Positions 41,840-50,473 of a DNA stretch of 64,000 nucleotides are shown here, piece by piece. The stretch comes from an uncultured Litoreibacter sp. GTDB taxonomy: Bacteria; Pseudomonadota; Alphaproteobacteria; Rhodobacterales; Rhodobacteraceae. Location: NCBI GenBank assembly GCA_947504205.1, contig CANNGL010000005.1, forward strand, positions 118,751 to 182,750, given 5' to 3'. Numbering within the stretch: the stretch's first letter is position 1; the number at the start of each line of letters is the position of its first letter. A program made the position numbers and the translations under genes. Below the pieces are notes generated by a model that worked only from the letters and a program-made list of their open reading frames with translations, searched no databases and was not told the origin of the DNA.

Positions 41840-42655
41840 TCAGGATTTCAGCGTCTGTGTTGAGGCAAAGAACATCGCTTGACTGACAGCAGACCGAACC
41901 TGTTCTTCGCGATAAGGTTTGGAGATAAGGAAGGCTGGTTCCGGGCGCTCACCGGTTAACAGCCGTTCTGGGAACGCCGTGATAAAGATCACCGGCAGAT
42001 CGTTTCCTAAAACCTCAAGCAGATTATTCACCGCATCGATCCCGGAGGAGTTATCGGCGAGTTGAATGTCAGCGAGAATTAAATCGGGGCGTTCTTCTGC
42101 CCCGGCGATGACGGCTTCGTCTCTGGTCCGTGCGACCGATGTAACGCTATGGCCTTGATCGGTAACAATCGCCATCAGATCAGCCGAGATAATTGCCTCA
42201 TCTTCGATAATGAGCACCTTGCCTTTCACATTATCGGCCATCTCCTCCTGGGCAATCTCCAGCAAGTCGCGGGCCTCTTTGGCGTCGGTGCCGATGATTT
42301 CTGCGATCTCTGCAAAGCTGAAGTCTTCGATGGTTCGCAGCAACAGAACTTCGCGTGTATTTTCGGTTAGCCGGCCGAGCAGCTCGTGAGCGCGTGATTG
42401 CAACTGATCGGTGGGGGTTTCGACAGGCGTCCCTGCACTAGTCCAAATTTTATTGAAGCATTTGAACAATCCCACCTTAACGGAGCAGGTTTCGTCAAAT
42501 ATCGACCGATCGCTCAGTATCGCTTCCAGTGTCGCAACGGCGTAGTTGTCGCCGGTGGTTTGTGATCCGGTCAAGGCGCGGGCATATCTGCGCAAGAATG
42601 GCAAAGCCGTTCCAACCTGTTCAGAAAAATCCAGATCATCATCTGCTATCGTCAT
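41840..42655 (-). CDS. phyR: General stress response anti-anti-sigma factor PhyR
   Basis: A 271-residue two-domain protein. The N-terminal part (to about 135) is sigma-factor-like (LGRLTENTREVLLLRTIEDF) and mimics EcfG. The C-terminal receiver has the Asp in LILADIQLAD, the ITAFPE segment typical of PhyR and the ISKPY Lys. When phosphorylated it binds NepR and frees EcfG. ATG 42655 is chosen over an upstream frame start at 42763 that would cover the promoter. It is divergent from nepR-ecfG-kinase, with overlapping promoter elements between. Confidence 0.95.
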   Translation of the reverse strand: MTIADDDLDFSEQVGTALPFLRRYARALTGSQTTGDNYAVATLEAILSDRSIFDETCSVKVGLFKCFNKIWTSAGTPVETPTDQLQSRAHELLGRLTENTREVLLLRTIEDFSFAEIAEIIGTDAKEARDLLEIAQEEMADNVKGKVLIIEDEAIISADLMAIVTDQGHSVTSVARTRDEAVIAGAEERPDLILADIQLADNSSGIDAVNNLLEVLGNDLPVIFITAFPERLLTGERPEPAFLISKPYREEQVRSAVSQAMFFASTQTLKS

Positions 42656-42682
42656 TTTTTCGAACCTTTTATAAAGTTTTCT

Positions 42683-42708
42683 GGAACCCAACACCGTTGG
42701 GGTGCGTT
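42683..42708 (+). promoter_or_regulatory. EcfG promoter for nepR-ecfG-kinase
   Basis: GGAAC (42683-42687), a 17-nt spacer and CGTT (42705-42708), 53 nt before nepR. It implies positive autoregulation of the sigma factor. A CCCAAC-ACC-GTTGGG dyad (42687-42701) occupies most of the spacer. Confidence 0.75.
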
Positions 42709-42715
42709 CGGTTCC
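42690..42715 (-). promoter_or_regulatory. Weaker EcfG-like promoter for phyR
   Basis: On the minus strand GGAAC (42715-42711), a 17-nt spacer and TGTT (42693-42690), one mismatch in the -10. It overlaps the nepR promoter almost fully, so the two operons may compete for polymerase. Confidence 0.5.
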
Positions 42716-42761
42716 CAAGTGTGTGTAGAATAATTGTAATTCGAGCAAGCGAAAGCAAAGC

Positions 42762-42926
42762 ATGGGTCACGAAGACAATCAAAAAAAGCAGCGGTTTGAA
42801 GCGTTGGTTGATGATAACCTGAAACGCCTCTATTCCGATCTGGTGCAAGAGGAACTGCCTGACCGGTTTTCCGAACTCTTGTCCCAGTTGAAAGAGCAGG
42901 ACAGTCAGAAAAGCTCGAAGTCGTGA
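42762..42926 (+). CDS. nepR: Anti-sigma factor NepR
   Basis: A 54-residue protein. It contains the two NepR helices with the signature DDNLKRLYSDLVQEELPDRF (about 17-36), flanked by charged tails. NepR binds EcfG and blocks the sigma factor until PhyR-P titrates it. The stop overlaps the ecfG GTG start (GTGA), linking sigma to anti-sigma synthesis. It is short and easily missed. Confidence 0.92.
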   Translation: MGHEDNQKKQRFEALVDDNLKRLYSDLVQEELPDRFSELLSQLKEQDSQKSSKS

Positions 42927-43480
42927 GCACCGAGGACCCCAGAGATGAACTGGTAAGCCACTTGCCAGCATTGCGCGCCTTCGCGTTGAGCCTGACGCGC
43001 AACGGTGCGACTGCTGATGACATGGTCCAAGATACAATCGTCAAAGCTTGGACGAATATCGAAAAATTTGAAGTCGGAACGAACATGCGTGCTTGGCTGT
43101 TCACCATTTTGCGCAACACTTACTATTCCAGTCGCCGCAAAGCCAAGCGCGAGGTTGCCGACGTGGATGGTGCGTTCACCGAAAGATTGTCGGTCAAACC
43201 TGAGCATGACGGCAAACTGCAAATGGCTGATTTCAAAGACGCCTTTGAGCAATTGCCAGATGAACAGCGCGAAGCATTGGTTTTGGTCGGGGCGTCTGGA
43301 TTCTCTTACGAGGAAGCCGCCGACATGTGTGGCGTTGCCGTTGGCACCATTAAAAGCAGGGCAAATCGGGGCCGCGCCCGGCTGGCTGACCTCCTTGATC
43401 ACGACGACGAAACAGCGATGGAGTTGACCGACCCGGTTACGATGGCTGTTGTCAGCGATAGTGGACCCGTTAGTCGGTGA
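42923..43480 (+). CDS. ecfG: General stress response ECF sigma factor EcfG
   Basis: A 185-residue ECF sigma factor (ECF15 type). Region 2 covers about residues 10-80 (HLPALRAFALSLTRNGATAD, then MRAWLFTILRNTYYS). Region 4 covers about 105-160 (GFSYEEAADMCGVAVGTIKS). It directs polymerase to GGAAC-N16/17-CGTT promoters, five of which are visible in this window. The GTG start overlaps the nepR stop and its own stop overlaps the kinase GTG, so the three genes are coupled. Confidence 0.95.
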   Translation: MSTEDPRDELVSHLPALRAFALSLTRNGATADDMVQDTIVKAWTNIEKFEVGTNMRAWLFTILRNTYYSSRRKAKREVADVDGAFTERLSVKPEHDGKLQMADFKDAFEQLPDEQREALVLVGASGFSYEEAADMCGVAVGTIKSRANRGRARLADLLDHDDETAMELTDPVTMAVVSDSGPVSR

Positions 43481-45213
43481 GGCTGGAATCAGAAGGCGAG
43501 GCGGCCACGCTGGGCGGCCGTTTTTTCAACAGCCTGCGCTTTCGCGTACTGGCCATGCTCTCGGTTGCTCTGTTCCCTATCGGGCTCATCGCAGTCATCC
43601 AAACCAAGCAGGTCGAAGATACACAGCGTGCAAATGCCGAACTTGTTCTTCTGACGCGGACCGAAAAGGCGTCTTTTCAGGAACGCATAGTGATCGAACA
43701 GGCGCGAGGCGCTGCGCGGTTGTTGGGATCTCTTCAAGATCAACTGGCCGATTCAGTTCAGTGTGAAGAATATCTGCGCGCCTTTGTCTCGGCGAATGCG
43801 CGGTTCAGTTTTATCGGTGTGCTTCCTAAGACTGGCAAGATGGAATGCTCGTCTGCCGGGCAAAGCTACGACTTTTCGGAGTTTGAGAACTTTGACGAAC
43901 TGATGGAAAGCGAAACATCGGTCGTTACGGTCAACCAAGACGCACCATTAAGTGGAAGATCGGTCATTGTGGTGTCCGAACCATTCTACGAGCTCGGTGT
44001 ATTTCAGGGAATGATTTCGGTTTCAGTGCCGCATGCGCGACTTGAGGGGCAATCTGATGATCTTGAGTTCAACGGCCTGACAAACGTAATCACCTTTAAC
44101 TTGCAAGGCGATATCCTCACGTCCGGGGGGGAGCTGGACGCCGCTTATCTCGACACACCTGTGGCTAAGCAGCTTAAAGAATTAACCGGACGTGGCGCCT
44201 TTTCATTTTCTGGCCAGGATAAGTTGCTGCAGAACCGGATCTTTTCCATCGTTCCGATCATCGAAGACACTGTTTACACTCTTGGCGTATGGGACGCCGA
44301 GTCCAAAGTTGCGCAGCGTTTTCTTGGACAGCTACCGCCTTGGATTTTTCCGGCGCTGATGTGGGTGGCGAGCCTTGCAGTGGCACTTTTTGCTGTCCAC
44401 CGGCTGGTGATCCGCCATATCCGACAACTTAGCAGCACAATGAAAGCATTCGCGAAAGATCGAACATTGCCGAGAAGTCAGTCGACCGCATCGCCTTCGG
44501 CGGAATTGGCGGATATGGAGAGCGATTTCTTCGATATGGCTGAGACAATTTTAAAGGACGAGGCCGACCTCGAGAACAACCTCCGAGACAAGAACGTACT
44601 TCTGAAGGAGGTCCATCATCGTGTGAAGAACAACCTGCAGTTGATCTCGTCGATCATGAATATGCAGCGCCGCCGCGCGACAAACGATGAAACCAAACAG
44701 GTTCTCGCAAGATTGCAGGATCGTGTCTTGAGCCTCGCTACGATTCACCGGGATCTTTATCAATCGCAAAGCGGTGGGCGTGTCGATGCAAGCAGCTTGG
44801 TGTCTGAGATTGTTGAAAAGTCAATTGAGATTGGCGAGGACACGAACAAGCATGTTATCCGAACCGTGGATGTTGACCCTGTCCTGCTCTACCCGGATCA
44901 GGCCGTGCCGCTTTCGCTGTTGATGGCTGAGGCGAGTACAAATGCAATGAAGTACCTTGGGCCGGACAAGTCAGGCAATCAATGGGTCAAGGTTTCAATG
45001 AAAACGGGCGAAGATCAATACTGCGTGATCCAATTCGAAAATTCCGTCGCCGGAGAAACGGATGCTGAGAGCACGGGCCTTGGCGCACAATTGATCAGTG
45101 CGTTTGCCTCACAACTTGGTGGCAAGGTTCAAACGGAAAGTGCTGAGGACCGCTACAGCATGACCTTGGAGTTCCAGATCGCGGAATTTGATGAAGAGAG
45201 CACCGATTACTGA
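43477..45213 (+). CDS. Sensor histidine kinase, HisKA_2 family (PhyK-like)
   Basis: A 578-residue membrane kinase. Two membrane helices at about 22-42 and 287-310 bracket a periplasmic sensor region of about 245 residues. A linker precedes the HisKA_2 dimerisation box with the phospho-acceptor (LLKEVHHRVKNNLQL, His380/381). The ATPase domain has the AEASTNAMKY N-box at about 487 and a short G-box (TGLGAQLI). It is coupled to ecfG by a GTGA overlap, which makes it the likely kinase for PhyR. The stimulus is unknown; the periplasmic domain lacks a recognised fold. Confidence 0.9.
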   Translation: MRLESEGEAATLGGRFFNSLRFRVLAMLSVALFPIGLIAVIQTKQVEDTQRANAELVLLTRTEKASFQERIVIEQARGAARLLGSLQDQLADSVQCEEYLRAFVSANARFSFIGVLPKTGKMECSSAGQSYDFSEFENFDELMESETSVVTVNQDAPLSGRSVIVVSEPFYELGVFQGMISVSVPHARLEGQSDDLEFNGLTNVITFNLQGDILTSGGELDAAYLDTPVAKQLKELTGRGAFSFSGQDKLLQNRIFSIVPIIEDTVYTLGVWDAESKVAQRFLGQLPPWIFPALMWVASLAVALFAVHRLVIRHIRQLSSTMKAFAKDRTLPRSQSTASPSAELADMESDFFDMAETILKDEADLENNLRDKNVLLKEVHHRVKNNLQLISSIMNMQRRRATNDETKQVLARLQDRVLSLATIHRDLYQSQSGGRVDASSLVSEIVEKSIEIGEDTNKHVIRTVDVDPVLLYPDQAVPLSLLMAEASTNAMKYLGPDKSGNQWVKVSMKTGEDQYCVIQFENSVAGETDAESTGLGAQLISAFASQLGGKVQTESAEDRYSMTLEFQIAEFDEESTDY

Positions 45214-45217
45214 GTGA

Positions 45218-46270
45218 CTAAGCGCCCTGCGGATTTGCGCTATCCTCTTTTTGCTCTTCGGAACTGGTTTGCGCCCCGAACACCCTCTTTGCAATCACAA
45301 GTGTCCAGATCAGCAGTGGAATGGCGACGAAGCCTCCAAGCGGCCCCCAAAGCCACAGCCAGAAGACCAGAGACAAAAATACGAGCAGCGGATTGACGGA
45401 CAGGCTTTTGCCAACAAGAGCAGGTGTTACGAACTGGCCTTCAGTGGCGTTCATGGTCAGATAAAGGGCCGCTGGCAAAAAGCTGTAGGGACCATCGAAA
45501 CTGAATATGCCGGTGAGTACCAAGGCGACGGCAAGCGACGCTGGTCCGAGATAGAGAATGTAGTTTACGAGGAATGCTAACAGCCCCCAGAGAACGGGCG
45601 ACGGCATGCCCAAGATACTCATTACCGCTGTTACAATAATCCCAAAACTTGCGTTGATCATCGAGATGGTCAGGAAGTAGCGGGACACCTGCGACTCCGC
45701 GAAATGCAGATCCTCTTCTGTCAGACGGGTGAAGGTTTGACCAAAAAAGCGGTAGAGGTCTTTGCGGACAAGCAAGAAGAAGTACAAAGTGCCGATTAAC
45801 ACCATCACCTGGGCCAAGTACTGCGGCGCCTGAAATGCGGCTTGCGTCGCAGTCGGAATGGCAACTGCGGCGGCCTCGGTCGCTTCAGGAACAGCGGTGG
45901 GATCGATGGCTTGTGCTACGTTCTCGCTGATCTCATCCAAGCCACGCAGCATCGCCTTGAGCTCTGCCATCGCATAGCGGAGCTCGTTCCAGATTACCGG
46001 CGCCTGTTCCAGCGCGCTGGTCACGTAGGGTTCCAAGAAAAAGCCTATAGCCAGGAACACGACTAACCCAACAATCAAGGTGGCGAAGGCGGATAACGCC
46101 CCGGGAGCGCCCAGTCTGTCCCACATGTCCCGTACAGGTGATAAAATCACGCCGAAGACCAGAGCCAGTAGCATCGGCGCGAAGATATTCTCCGCGTATT
46201 TGAGCACGGCGAACACCATGATCGTAGCTATAATCGCGGCGCTTGTTCGGCTGATTGAAAGATGGGGCAT
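45218..46270 (-). CDS. AI-2E family membrane protein (PerM/TqsA-like)
   Basis: A 350-residue protein with about seven to eight hydrophobic helices and the family segments PMLLALVFGVILSPV and PSPVLWGLLAFLVNYILYLG. Family members are described as AI-2 exporters or ion antiporters; neither can be chosen here. A cytoplasmic or periplasmic stretch around residues 75-155 is Ala/Glu-rich. GGGAGGC sits before ATG 46270. It is convergent with the kinase gene, with 4 nt between stops. Confidence 0.87.
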   Translation of the reverse strand: MPHLSISRTSAAIIATIMVFAVLKYAENIFAPMLLALVFGVILSPVRDMWDRLGAPGALSAFATLIVGLVVFLAIGFFLEPYVTSALEQAPVIWNELRYAMAELKAMLRGLDEISENVAQAIDPTAVPEATEAAAVAIPTATQAAFQAPQYLAQVMVLIGTLYFFLLVRKDLYRFFGQTFTRLTEEDLHFAESQVSRYFLTISMINASFGIIVTAVMSILGMPSPVLWGLLAFLVNYILYLGPASLAVALVLTGIFSFDGPYSFLPAALYLTMNATEGQFVTPALVGKSLSVNPLLVFLSLVFWLWLWGPLGGFVAIPLLIWTLVIAKRVFGAQTSSEEQKEDSANPQGA

Positions 46271-46320
46271 GGTGCCTCCCTGAAAGCTGCCGTTAGCCGA
46301 TTGGCATGACGCCGTATCTT

Positions 46321-47271
46321 CTATTCAGCCGCAATCTGGCTCGGGGATTCGTCCTTTTGCTCAGTCGAGCGGACCTTCACTGTCGCATGTGGATCGGTCA
46401 CAATCGTACGCGTTGGGAACGGGATATCGATGTCGGCTGAATCCAGCGCTTCTTTAACTTTGCGCTTCATGTCGGCCTGATATTGAAAATATTCTCCGGA
46501 ATCGCACCAGACTCGCACGAGGAAGTCGACGCTGCTGCCTCCTAGGTTGTTCACTTGGACGAATGGCTCTGGTTCGCCATGCGACCTGTCGTCAGCCATT
46601 ACTGTTTCGAGGATCACTTGCTCGGCCTTCGCCAAGTTTACGCCGTAGCCTACGCCAAATGTCCATTCAGCGCGCCTTGTTGGATAGCTGGAGTAATTCT
46701 TGATTGTGTTGCCCCAGACTTCTGAATTTGGGACCACGACCTGCACATTCCCAAGATCAGCGATCTCGGTGTAGTTCAAAGTGATCTCCCTGACTGTGCC
46801 CATCACTCCGTTGACTTTGACGAAGTCGCCAACCTTCAAAGGGCGGAACAGAATGATCATAACGCCGGCGGCGACGTTGGATAACGTGCCTTGTAACGCC
46901 AAGCCGATTGCCAAGCCTGCAGCACCTATAACTGCGACAATGGATGTCGTCTGAATGCCGAATGTGTTGAGCACAAAGAGCGCTGTGAAAGCGAGCACCG
47001 TGTATCTCGCGATGTTTCCAAGAAAACTGAACAGGGTATCATCCAGTTTTGCGTGCTTTTCGCCCAAGCGCCGGATGCGGCGACGCGCAAAACCAGCCAG
47101 CAGGAAACCAAGAACAACAATAAGACAAGCGGCTAGTGCACTCCCGGCAAGTGAAATCAGAGCGTCAAACGTGAGATAATCCGCAAAGGATTTCCCATCA
47201 TATATCTTTGTATTGAAGGCTTCACCGATTTGGTTGGTAATATCTGCAGTGGTTTGTGCTAGCTGTTCCAT
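46321..47271 (-). CDS. Small-conductance mechanosensitive channel, MscS family
   Basis: A 316-residue channel that opens under membrane tension to release solutes on osmotic downshock. The pore-lining helix motif GAAGLAIGLALQGTLSNVAAG (about 126-146) and the FRPLKVGDFV beta-domain entry are diagnostic. Length and order (three helices, then a beta domain and a mixed C-terminal domain) fit the E. coli MscS class. It lies 50 bp before the AI-2E-type gene on the same strand and near stress genes, suiting osmotic protection. Confidence 0.95.
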   Translation of the reverse strand: MEQLAQTTADITNQIGEAFNTKIYDGKSFADYLTFDALISLAGSALAACLIVVLGFLLAGFARRRIRRLGEKHAKLDDTLFSFLGNIARYTVLAFTALFVLNTFGIQTTSIVAVIGAAGLAIGLALQGTLSNVAAGVMIILFRPLKVGDFVKVNGVMGTVREITLNYTEIADLGNVQVVVPNSEVWGNTIKNYSSYPTRRAEWTFGVGYGVNLAKAEQVILETVMADDRSHGEPEPFVQVNNLGGSSVDFLVRVWCDSGEYFQYQADMKRKVKEALDSADIDIPFPTRTIVTDPHATVKVRSTEQKDESPSQIAAE

Positions 47272-47339
47272 GGCGCTTTAGTGTCTTTCAGTTATTCATA
47301 GTTGCCCGCGAAAGTTTCAGTGAGCGAGCTGATGAATTG

Positions 47340-47365
47340 AGCCAGCGCAATCACTTGCGCTGGCT
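47340..47365. terminator. Strong inverted repeat after the PLDc_N gene
   Basis: AGCCAGCGCAA (47340-47350) and TTGCGCTGGCT (47355-47365) form a perfect 11-bp stem with a 4-nt loop. It lies 26 nt past the minus-strand PLDc_N stop. No T run is present on either side. Confidence 0.6.
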
Positions 47366-47390
47366 TAGTGGTCCAGTATTCGACTTTAGG

Positions 47391-47579
47391 CTATACGGTG
47401 GTCGCGCTCGAACGGGGCCCCGCAATCAACCAGATAATGAAACCGATGATCGGAAGTATAAGGACAAGTAGGGTCCAGAGCACTTTTGAGCCCGTGGAAG
47501 CGCCTGATCCTATAATTGAAACAATAGCCCAGATGTTCAGGGCTAGAACGAGAATTCCGCCAAGGCCAGCATATTCCAT
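47391..47579 (-). CDS. Small PLD-nuclease N-terminal (PLDc_N) domain protein
   Basis: A 62-residue protein with two membrane helices (GGILVLALNIWAIVSIIG and KVLWTLLVLILPIIGFIIWL) and the PRSSA end of PLDc_N small proteins. It is probably an envelope stress protein of unknown activity. An EcfG-type promoter lies upstream at 47617-47641 and a strong hairpin downstream, so it is a single-gene general-stress transcript, like the DUF1328 gene. Confidence 0.8.
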   Translation of the reverse strand: MEYAGLGGILVLALNIWAIVSIIGSGASTGSKVLWTLLVLILPIIGFIIWLIAGPRSSATTV

Positions 47580-47616
47580 GATTTTGACTCCTTAGTTCAA
47601 AGTATCTTGCCGCCTC

Positions 47617-47641
47617 AACGTCCGAGAGCTGATTTGGTTCC
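47617..47641 (-). promoter_or_regulatory. EcfG-type promoter of the PLDc_N gene
   Basis: On the minus strand GGAAC (47641-47637), a 16-nt spacer and CGTT (47620-47617), 38 nt before the ATG. An exact match to the consensus. Confidence 0.8.
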
Positions 47642-47822
47642 CCGAAAAGAGATCCGGCTGACGTTTCCAACAGAGATAGGCTGAAAAAAAAGACTGTTAG
47701 CTTCTGCCAACGAATTTCGTCTCGAAGGTCTGCTGTGGCTGTTTCACCTTGGCCAATGGCCTTTTCTCTCGGCTACATTGTTTGCCGGACCATTGATGAT
47801 ATACAGGTTCGTTCCTGTCACC

Positions 47823-47839
47823 TGAGTTTTAGAAACTCA
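47823..47839. promoter_or_regulatory. Dyad upstream of kdgK
   Basis: TGAGTTT-TAG-AAACTCA, perfect 7-bp arms with a 3-nt spacer, 16 nt before the kdgK ATG. It may be an operator close to the start. The 180 bp between the PLDc_N promoter and this gene otherwise show nothing recognisable. Confidence 0.5.
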
Positions 47840-47855
47840 TTTACTCTGGACGGCC

Positions 47856-48782
47856 ATGCGCATGACGAGACCAATTAAGAAAATCGCCTGTATTGGAGAG
47901 ATGATGCTTGAACTTGCACCGGCGGGTGGCAATCAGTTTGAGTTAGGCGTGGCGGGTGACACTTATAATACGGCCGTTTACCTCAAGCGACTGCTCAAGG
48001 CCTCCGACGTTGATGTCAGTTACGTAACAGCAGTTGGCGATGATCCTAATTCGGCAAGGCTGATGGAAGCCCTTCACGAAGAAGGTATCAACGCGAGCTA
48101 TGTGGCCGTCAGAGAAGGGATGTCGCCGGGTCTATATATGATCAGCGTTGACTCCTCAGGCGAGCGAAGCTTCAGCTACTGGCGCTCGGCCGCCGCTGCG
48201 CGGACGCTTTTCGATCCTGAGTTTCCCGAAGTCATCAGCGATATGTCTGAGTTCGATCTAGTCTACCTTTCAGGCATTTCCGTCGCGATATTGCCTGCTG
48301 AGAGCCGCACAATCCTGAAAACCAAGCTCGCGGATTTTCGACAAAATGGTGGAGTCGTGGCATTCGATTCCAATTATCGACCCGCACTTTGGGACAGTGC
48401 GGATGTTGCGAGAACCGAAATCACTGAATTTTACAGGCAGGCCGATATCGCCCTTCCCTCGGTAGACGATGAGGCACTGCTGTTTGATGACCAAGACAGC
48501 GACGATGCTTTGAAGCGGTTCAAAGAGTTGGGCGTTAAATGTGGTGCGCTAAAGCGCGGATCTTCGGGGCCTGTCAGTTTGGACGGAGCCGAGGTTGCCG
48601 TACCCAATGTCGCGAGTGACCTGATCGTCGATTCAACGGCGGCCGGGGACAGCTTCAATGCTGGGTTTCTTGCTGGTTTCATGGAGGGGCGCACCGCTAA
48701 AGAATGCATGCTTTGCGGTCATGAGTTGGCAGCTCGGGTCATTCAGCATCGTGGGGCCATCATCGAAGCTTCAAAGATGTAG
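47856..48782 (+). CDS. kdgK: 2-dehydro-3-deoxygluconokinase
   Basis: A 308-residue PfkB-family kinase that phosphorylates 2-keto-3-deoxygluconate. It is close to E. coli KdgK over the whole length, with GEMMLELAP, a GERSFSYWRSAAAA segment, YLSGISVAIL, FDSNYRPALW and the catalytic DSTAAGDSFNAGF loop (about 252-264). ATG 47856 or ATG 47862 could both be the start. It is convergent with rhaK and the last 12 nt overlap. The link with rhamnose use may be only positional: KDG arises from pectin and uronates, not from the rhamnulose route encoded next door. Confidence 0.92.
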   Translation: MRMTRPIKKIACIGEMMLELAPAGGNQFELGVAGDTYNTAVYLKRLLKASDVDVSYVTAVGDDPNSARLMEALHEEGINASYVAVREGMSPGLYMISVDSSGERSFSYWRSAAAARTLFDPEFPEVISDMSEFDLVYLSGISVAILPAESRTILKTKLADFRQNGGVVAFDSNYRPALWDSADVARTEITEFYRQADIALPSVDDEALLFDDQDSDDALKRFKELGVKCGALKRGSSGPVSLDGAEVAVPNVASDLIVDSTAAGDSFNAGFLAGFMEGRTAKECMLCGHELAARVIQHRGAIIEASKM

Positions 48783-50159
48783 GTCGACCATAGCCACTGC
48801 TTCATTCCATTGATGTGCATATTCCTTGAGTGGTGCTAGATCTGTGGACAGAGTAGCTTGCGTCGGCATTTCAAACCCTTTGGGTGATCCAAACAGCATT
48901 GCAGCGCCCATGCTTGTGCCCGTCATCGATTTGGTTTTCAGAACTAGACGTTCGGTCATAGCCTCAAGCATCGTTAAGTAATGCGAGTTGCTCGCGAAAG
49001 GGCCTTCCACAATTGTCGGCCCGCTGGCACCAGTGAGGTCGAGGCAGGTGTTTGTCATCAGGGCTAGATAGAATGAAAGCGCTACCGTTCGTGCGCCAGA
49101 CCCCGGTGCCGGTTCTGCTCCCAGCCATTTCATGTCGCGGTCTTGATACGGTCCGGAGGATGGATCGACAGCGGGCATAAGCATAATGCCTTTGTCCAGA
49201 ACGTATTCGATATCCTTTGGTTGAACGTCTAACGGATGGCCTTGCTGTATAAGCTCAAACTCTCGACCGCCCATGAATCGGGCAGAGGGAACGGGATCAC
49301 CCGACGCGCTGATGTTAATTAGGGTGTCACGCGCTGGGTTTAGCTTTGAAGGGGCGCCGCCAACTGACATGGCAATCACCCATGTCCCAGTCGATACAAC
49401 CGAGTAGGGAGCGGTCTGGGTCAGTACATGCGGATAGAGCGATGCATTTGAATCGTGAATGCCGCACATCACAGGCGTCTCGGGCGGCAATCCCGTCTTC
49501 GCTGCGATCTTTGGTAGTATAGATCCCAAAATATCGTTGGATTTACGAACGGGTGCCATCTTGTCTACGATATCCAAGGCATCGACCAAGGGAGAGTAGG
49601 CTCGCTTGTGCGGCAGCCAAAGGTCGGTGTGACAGCCGATCGAACTCAGGTCGCTCGCAATCACGCCCGTCAGACGATGAGCCCAGTATTGAGGGTAAGT
49701 CAGAATATGAGCGGTGCGCTTATGCAGGTTGGGGTCGGTAAAGAATTGCCAATGCAGTTGCGCCCCAACGTTCAGGCCATTCGTCAGTCGCGGTGACCCG
49801 GTGTCGGCAAAGCTTGGGCGTATGGCGTCATAGTCCTCTGCAGTGGCCAAAGGGCCGTTGTGCTCGTAATCGAGGATAGGCGCAGCGAGGTCTCCCTCTG
49901 CGGTCAGCAGCACAATGCTGGCACCATGTGTGGTCACCGATATTCCATCAATTCCATGAGCGCGATGGAACTCTGTCAACGCGGCAAGCAAAAACTGCCA
50001 ATGACCATTAGTATCGAAGTGCGGCCAAGGAGGGCCGGGCTGAACTTCATTTGGGCGTGTGACGACAGCAAGTTCTGAAATTGAGTTGAGATCGACCACC
50101 GCCAATTTAGCGTTGGTTTTACCAATATCGATTACAGCGATATGTCGGGGCCTCGTCAT
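48771..50159 (-). CDS. rhaK: L-rhamnulokinase-type FGGY sugar kinase
   Basis: A 462-residue FGGY-family kinase of the rhizobial RhaK type. It has the N-terminal phosphate-binding [30 protein letters not shown] with the catalytic Asp, and the [12 protein letters not shown] adenosine-binding region. It phosphorylates L-rhamnulose. It is last in the operon rhaR-S-T-P-Q-U-K and overlaps rhaU by 4 nt. Confidence 0.9.
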   Translation of the reverse strand: MTRPRHIAVIDIGKTNAKLAVVDLNSISELAVVTRPNEVQPGPPWPHFDTNGHWQFLLAALTEFHRAHGIDGISVTTHGASIVLLTAEGDLAAPILDYEHNGPLATAEDYDAIRPSFADTGSPRLTNGLNVGAQLHWQFFTDPNLHKRTAHILTYPQYWAHRLTGVIASDLSSIGCHTDLWLPHKRAYSPLVDALDIVDKMAPVRKSNDILGSILPKIAAKTGLPPETPVMCGIHDSNASLYPHVLTQTAPYSVVSTGTWVIAMSVGGAPSKLNPARDTLINISASGDPVPSARFMGGREFELIQQGHPLDVQPKDIEYVLDKGIMLMPAVDPSSGPYQDRDMKWLGAEPAPGSGARTVALSFYLALMTNTCLDLTGASGPTIVEGPFASNSHYLTMLEAMTERLVLKTKSMTGTSMGAAMLFGSPKGFEMPTQATLSTDLAPLKEYAHQWNEAVAMVDLHL

Positions 50160-50473
50160 GGCATGTGAAAGAGACGCTGCAACTCAACCGCAACGGGTGC
50201 GTTATCAGGATGAGTTTCCATGAGGTCGGCCATGTACTCCCACCATTTCTTCATGATGGCATGATGCGGTAATTCGTCCATATCGTGGTTGTCTGAGCGG
50301 ACGAGAACGCCGATAAGCAACCCAGATTCCTCATCCAGATGAATGCTGTAATCACTTACACCTGCATCGTGCAGAAGTTTGGTGAGCTCTGGCCAAATTT
50401 CATCATGGCGACGCTTGTATTCATCTGCCGCGCCAGCGTTTAAACGCATCCTAAAAACGTATCGCTCGCTCAT
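50156..50473 (-). CDS. rhaU: L-rhamnose mutarotase
   Basis: A 105-residue protein that interconverts the anomers of L-rhamnose. It matches RhaM/RhaU over the full length: [36 protein letters not shown] with the active-site His, and the [11 protein letters not shown] end. It overlaps rhaQ and rhaK by 4 nt each, in the transport/catabolic operon. Confidence 0.95.
   Translation of the reverse strand: MSERYVFRMRLNAGAADEYKRRHDEIWPELTKLLHDAGVSDYSIHLDEESGLLIGVLVRSDNHDMDELPHHAIMKKWWEYMADLMETHPDNAPVAVELQRLFHMP

Noticed and set aside
45218-46270. Quorum-sensing export of AI-2
   Set aside because: The family name suggests it, but no luxS or lsr genes are here and family members have other transport roles.
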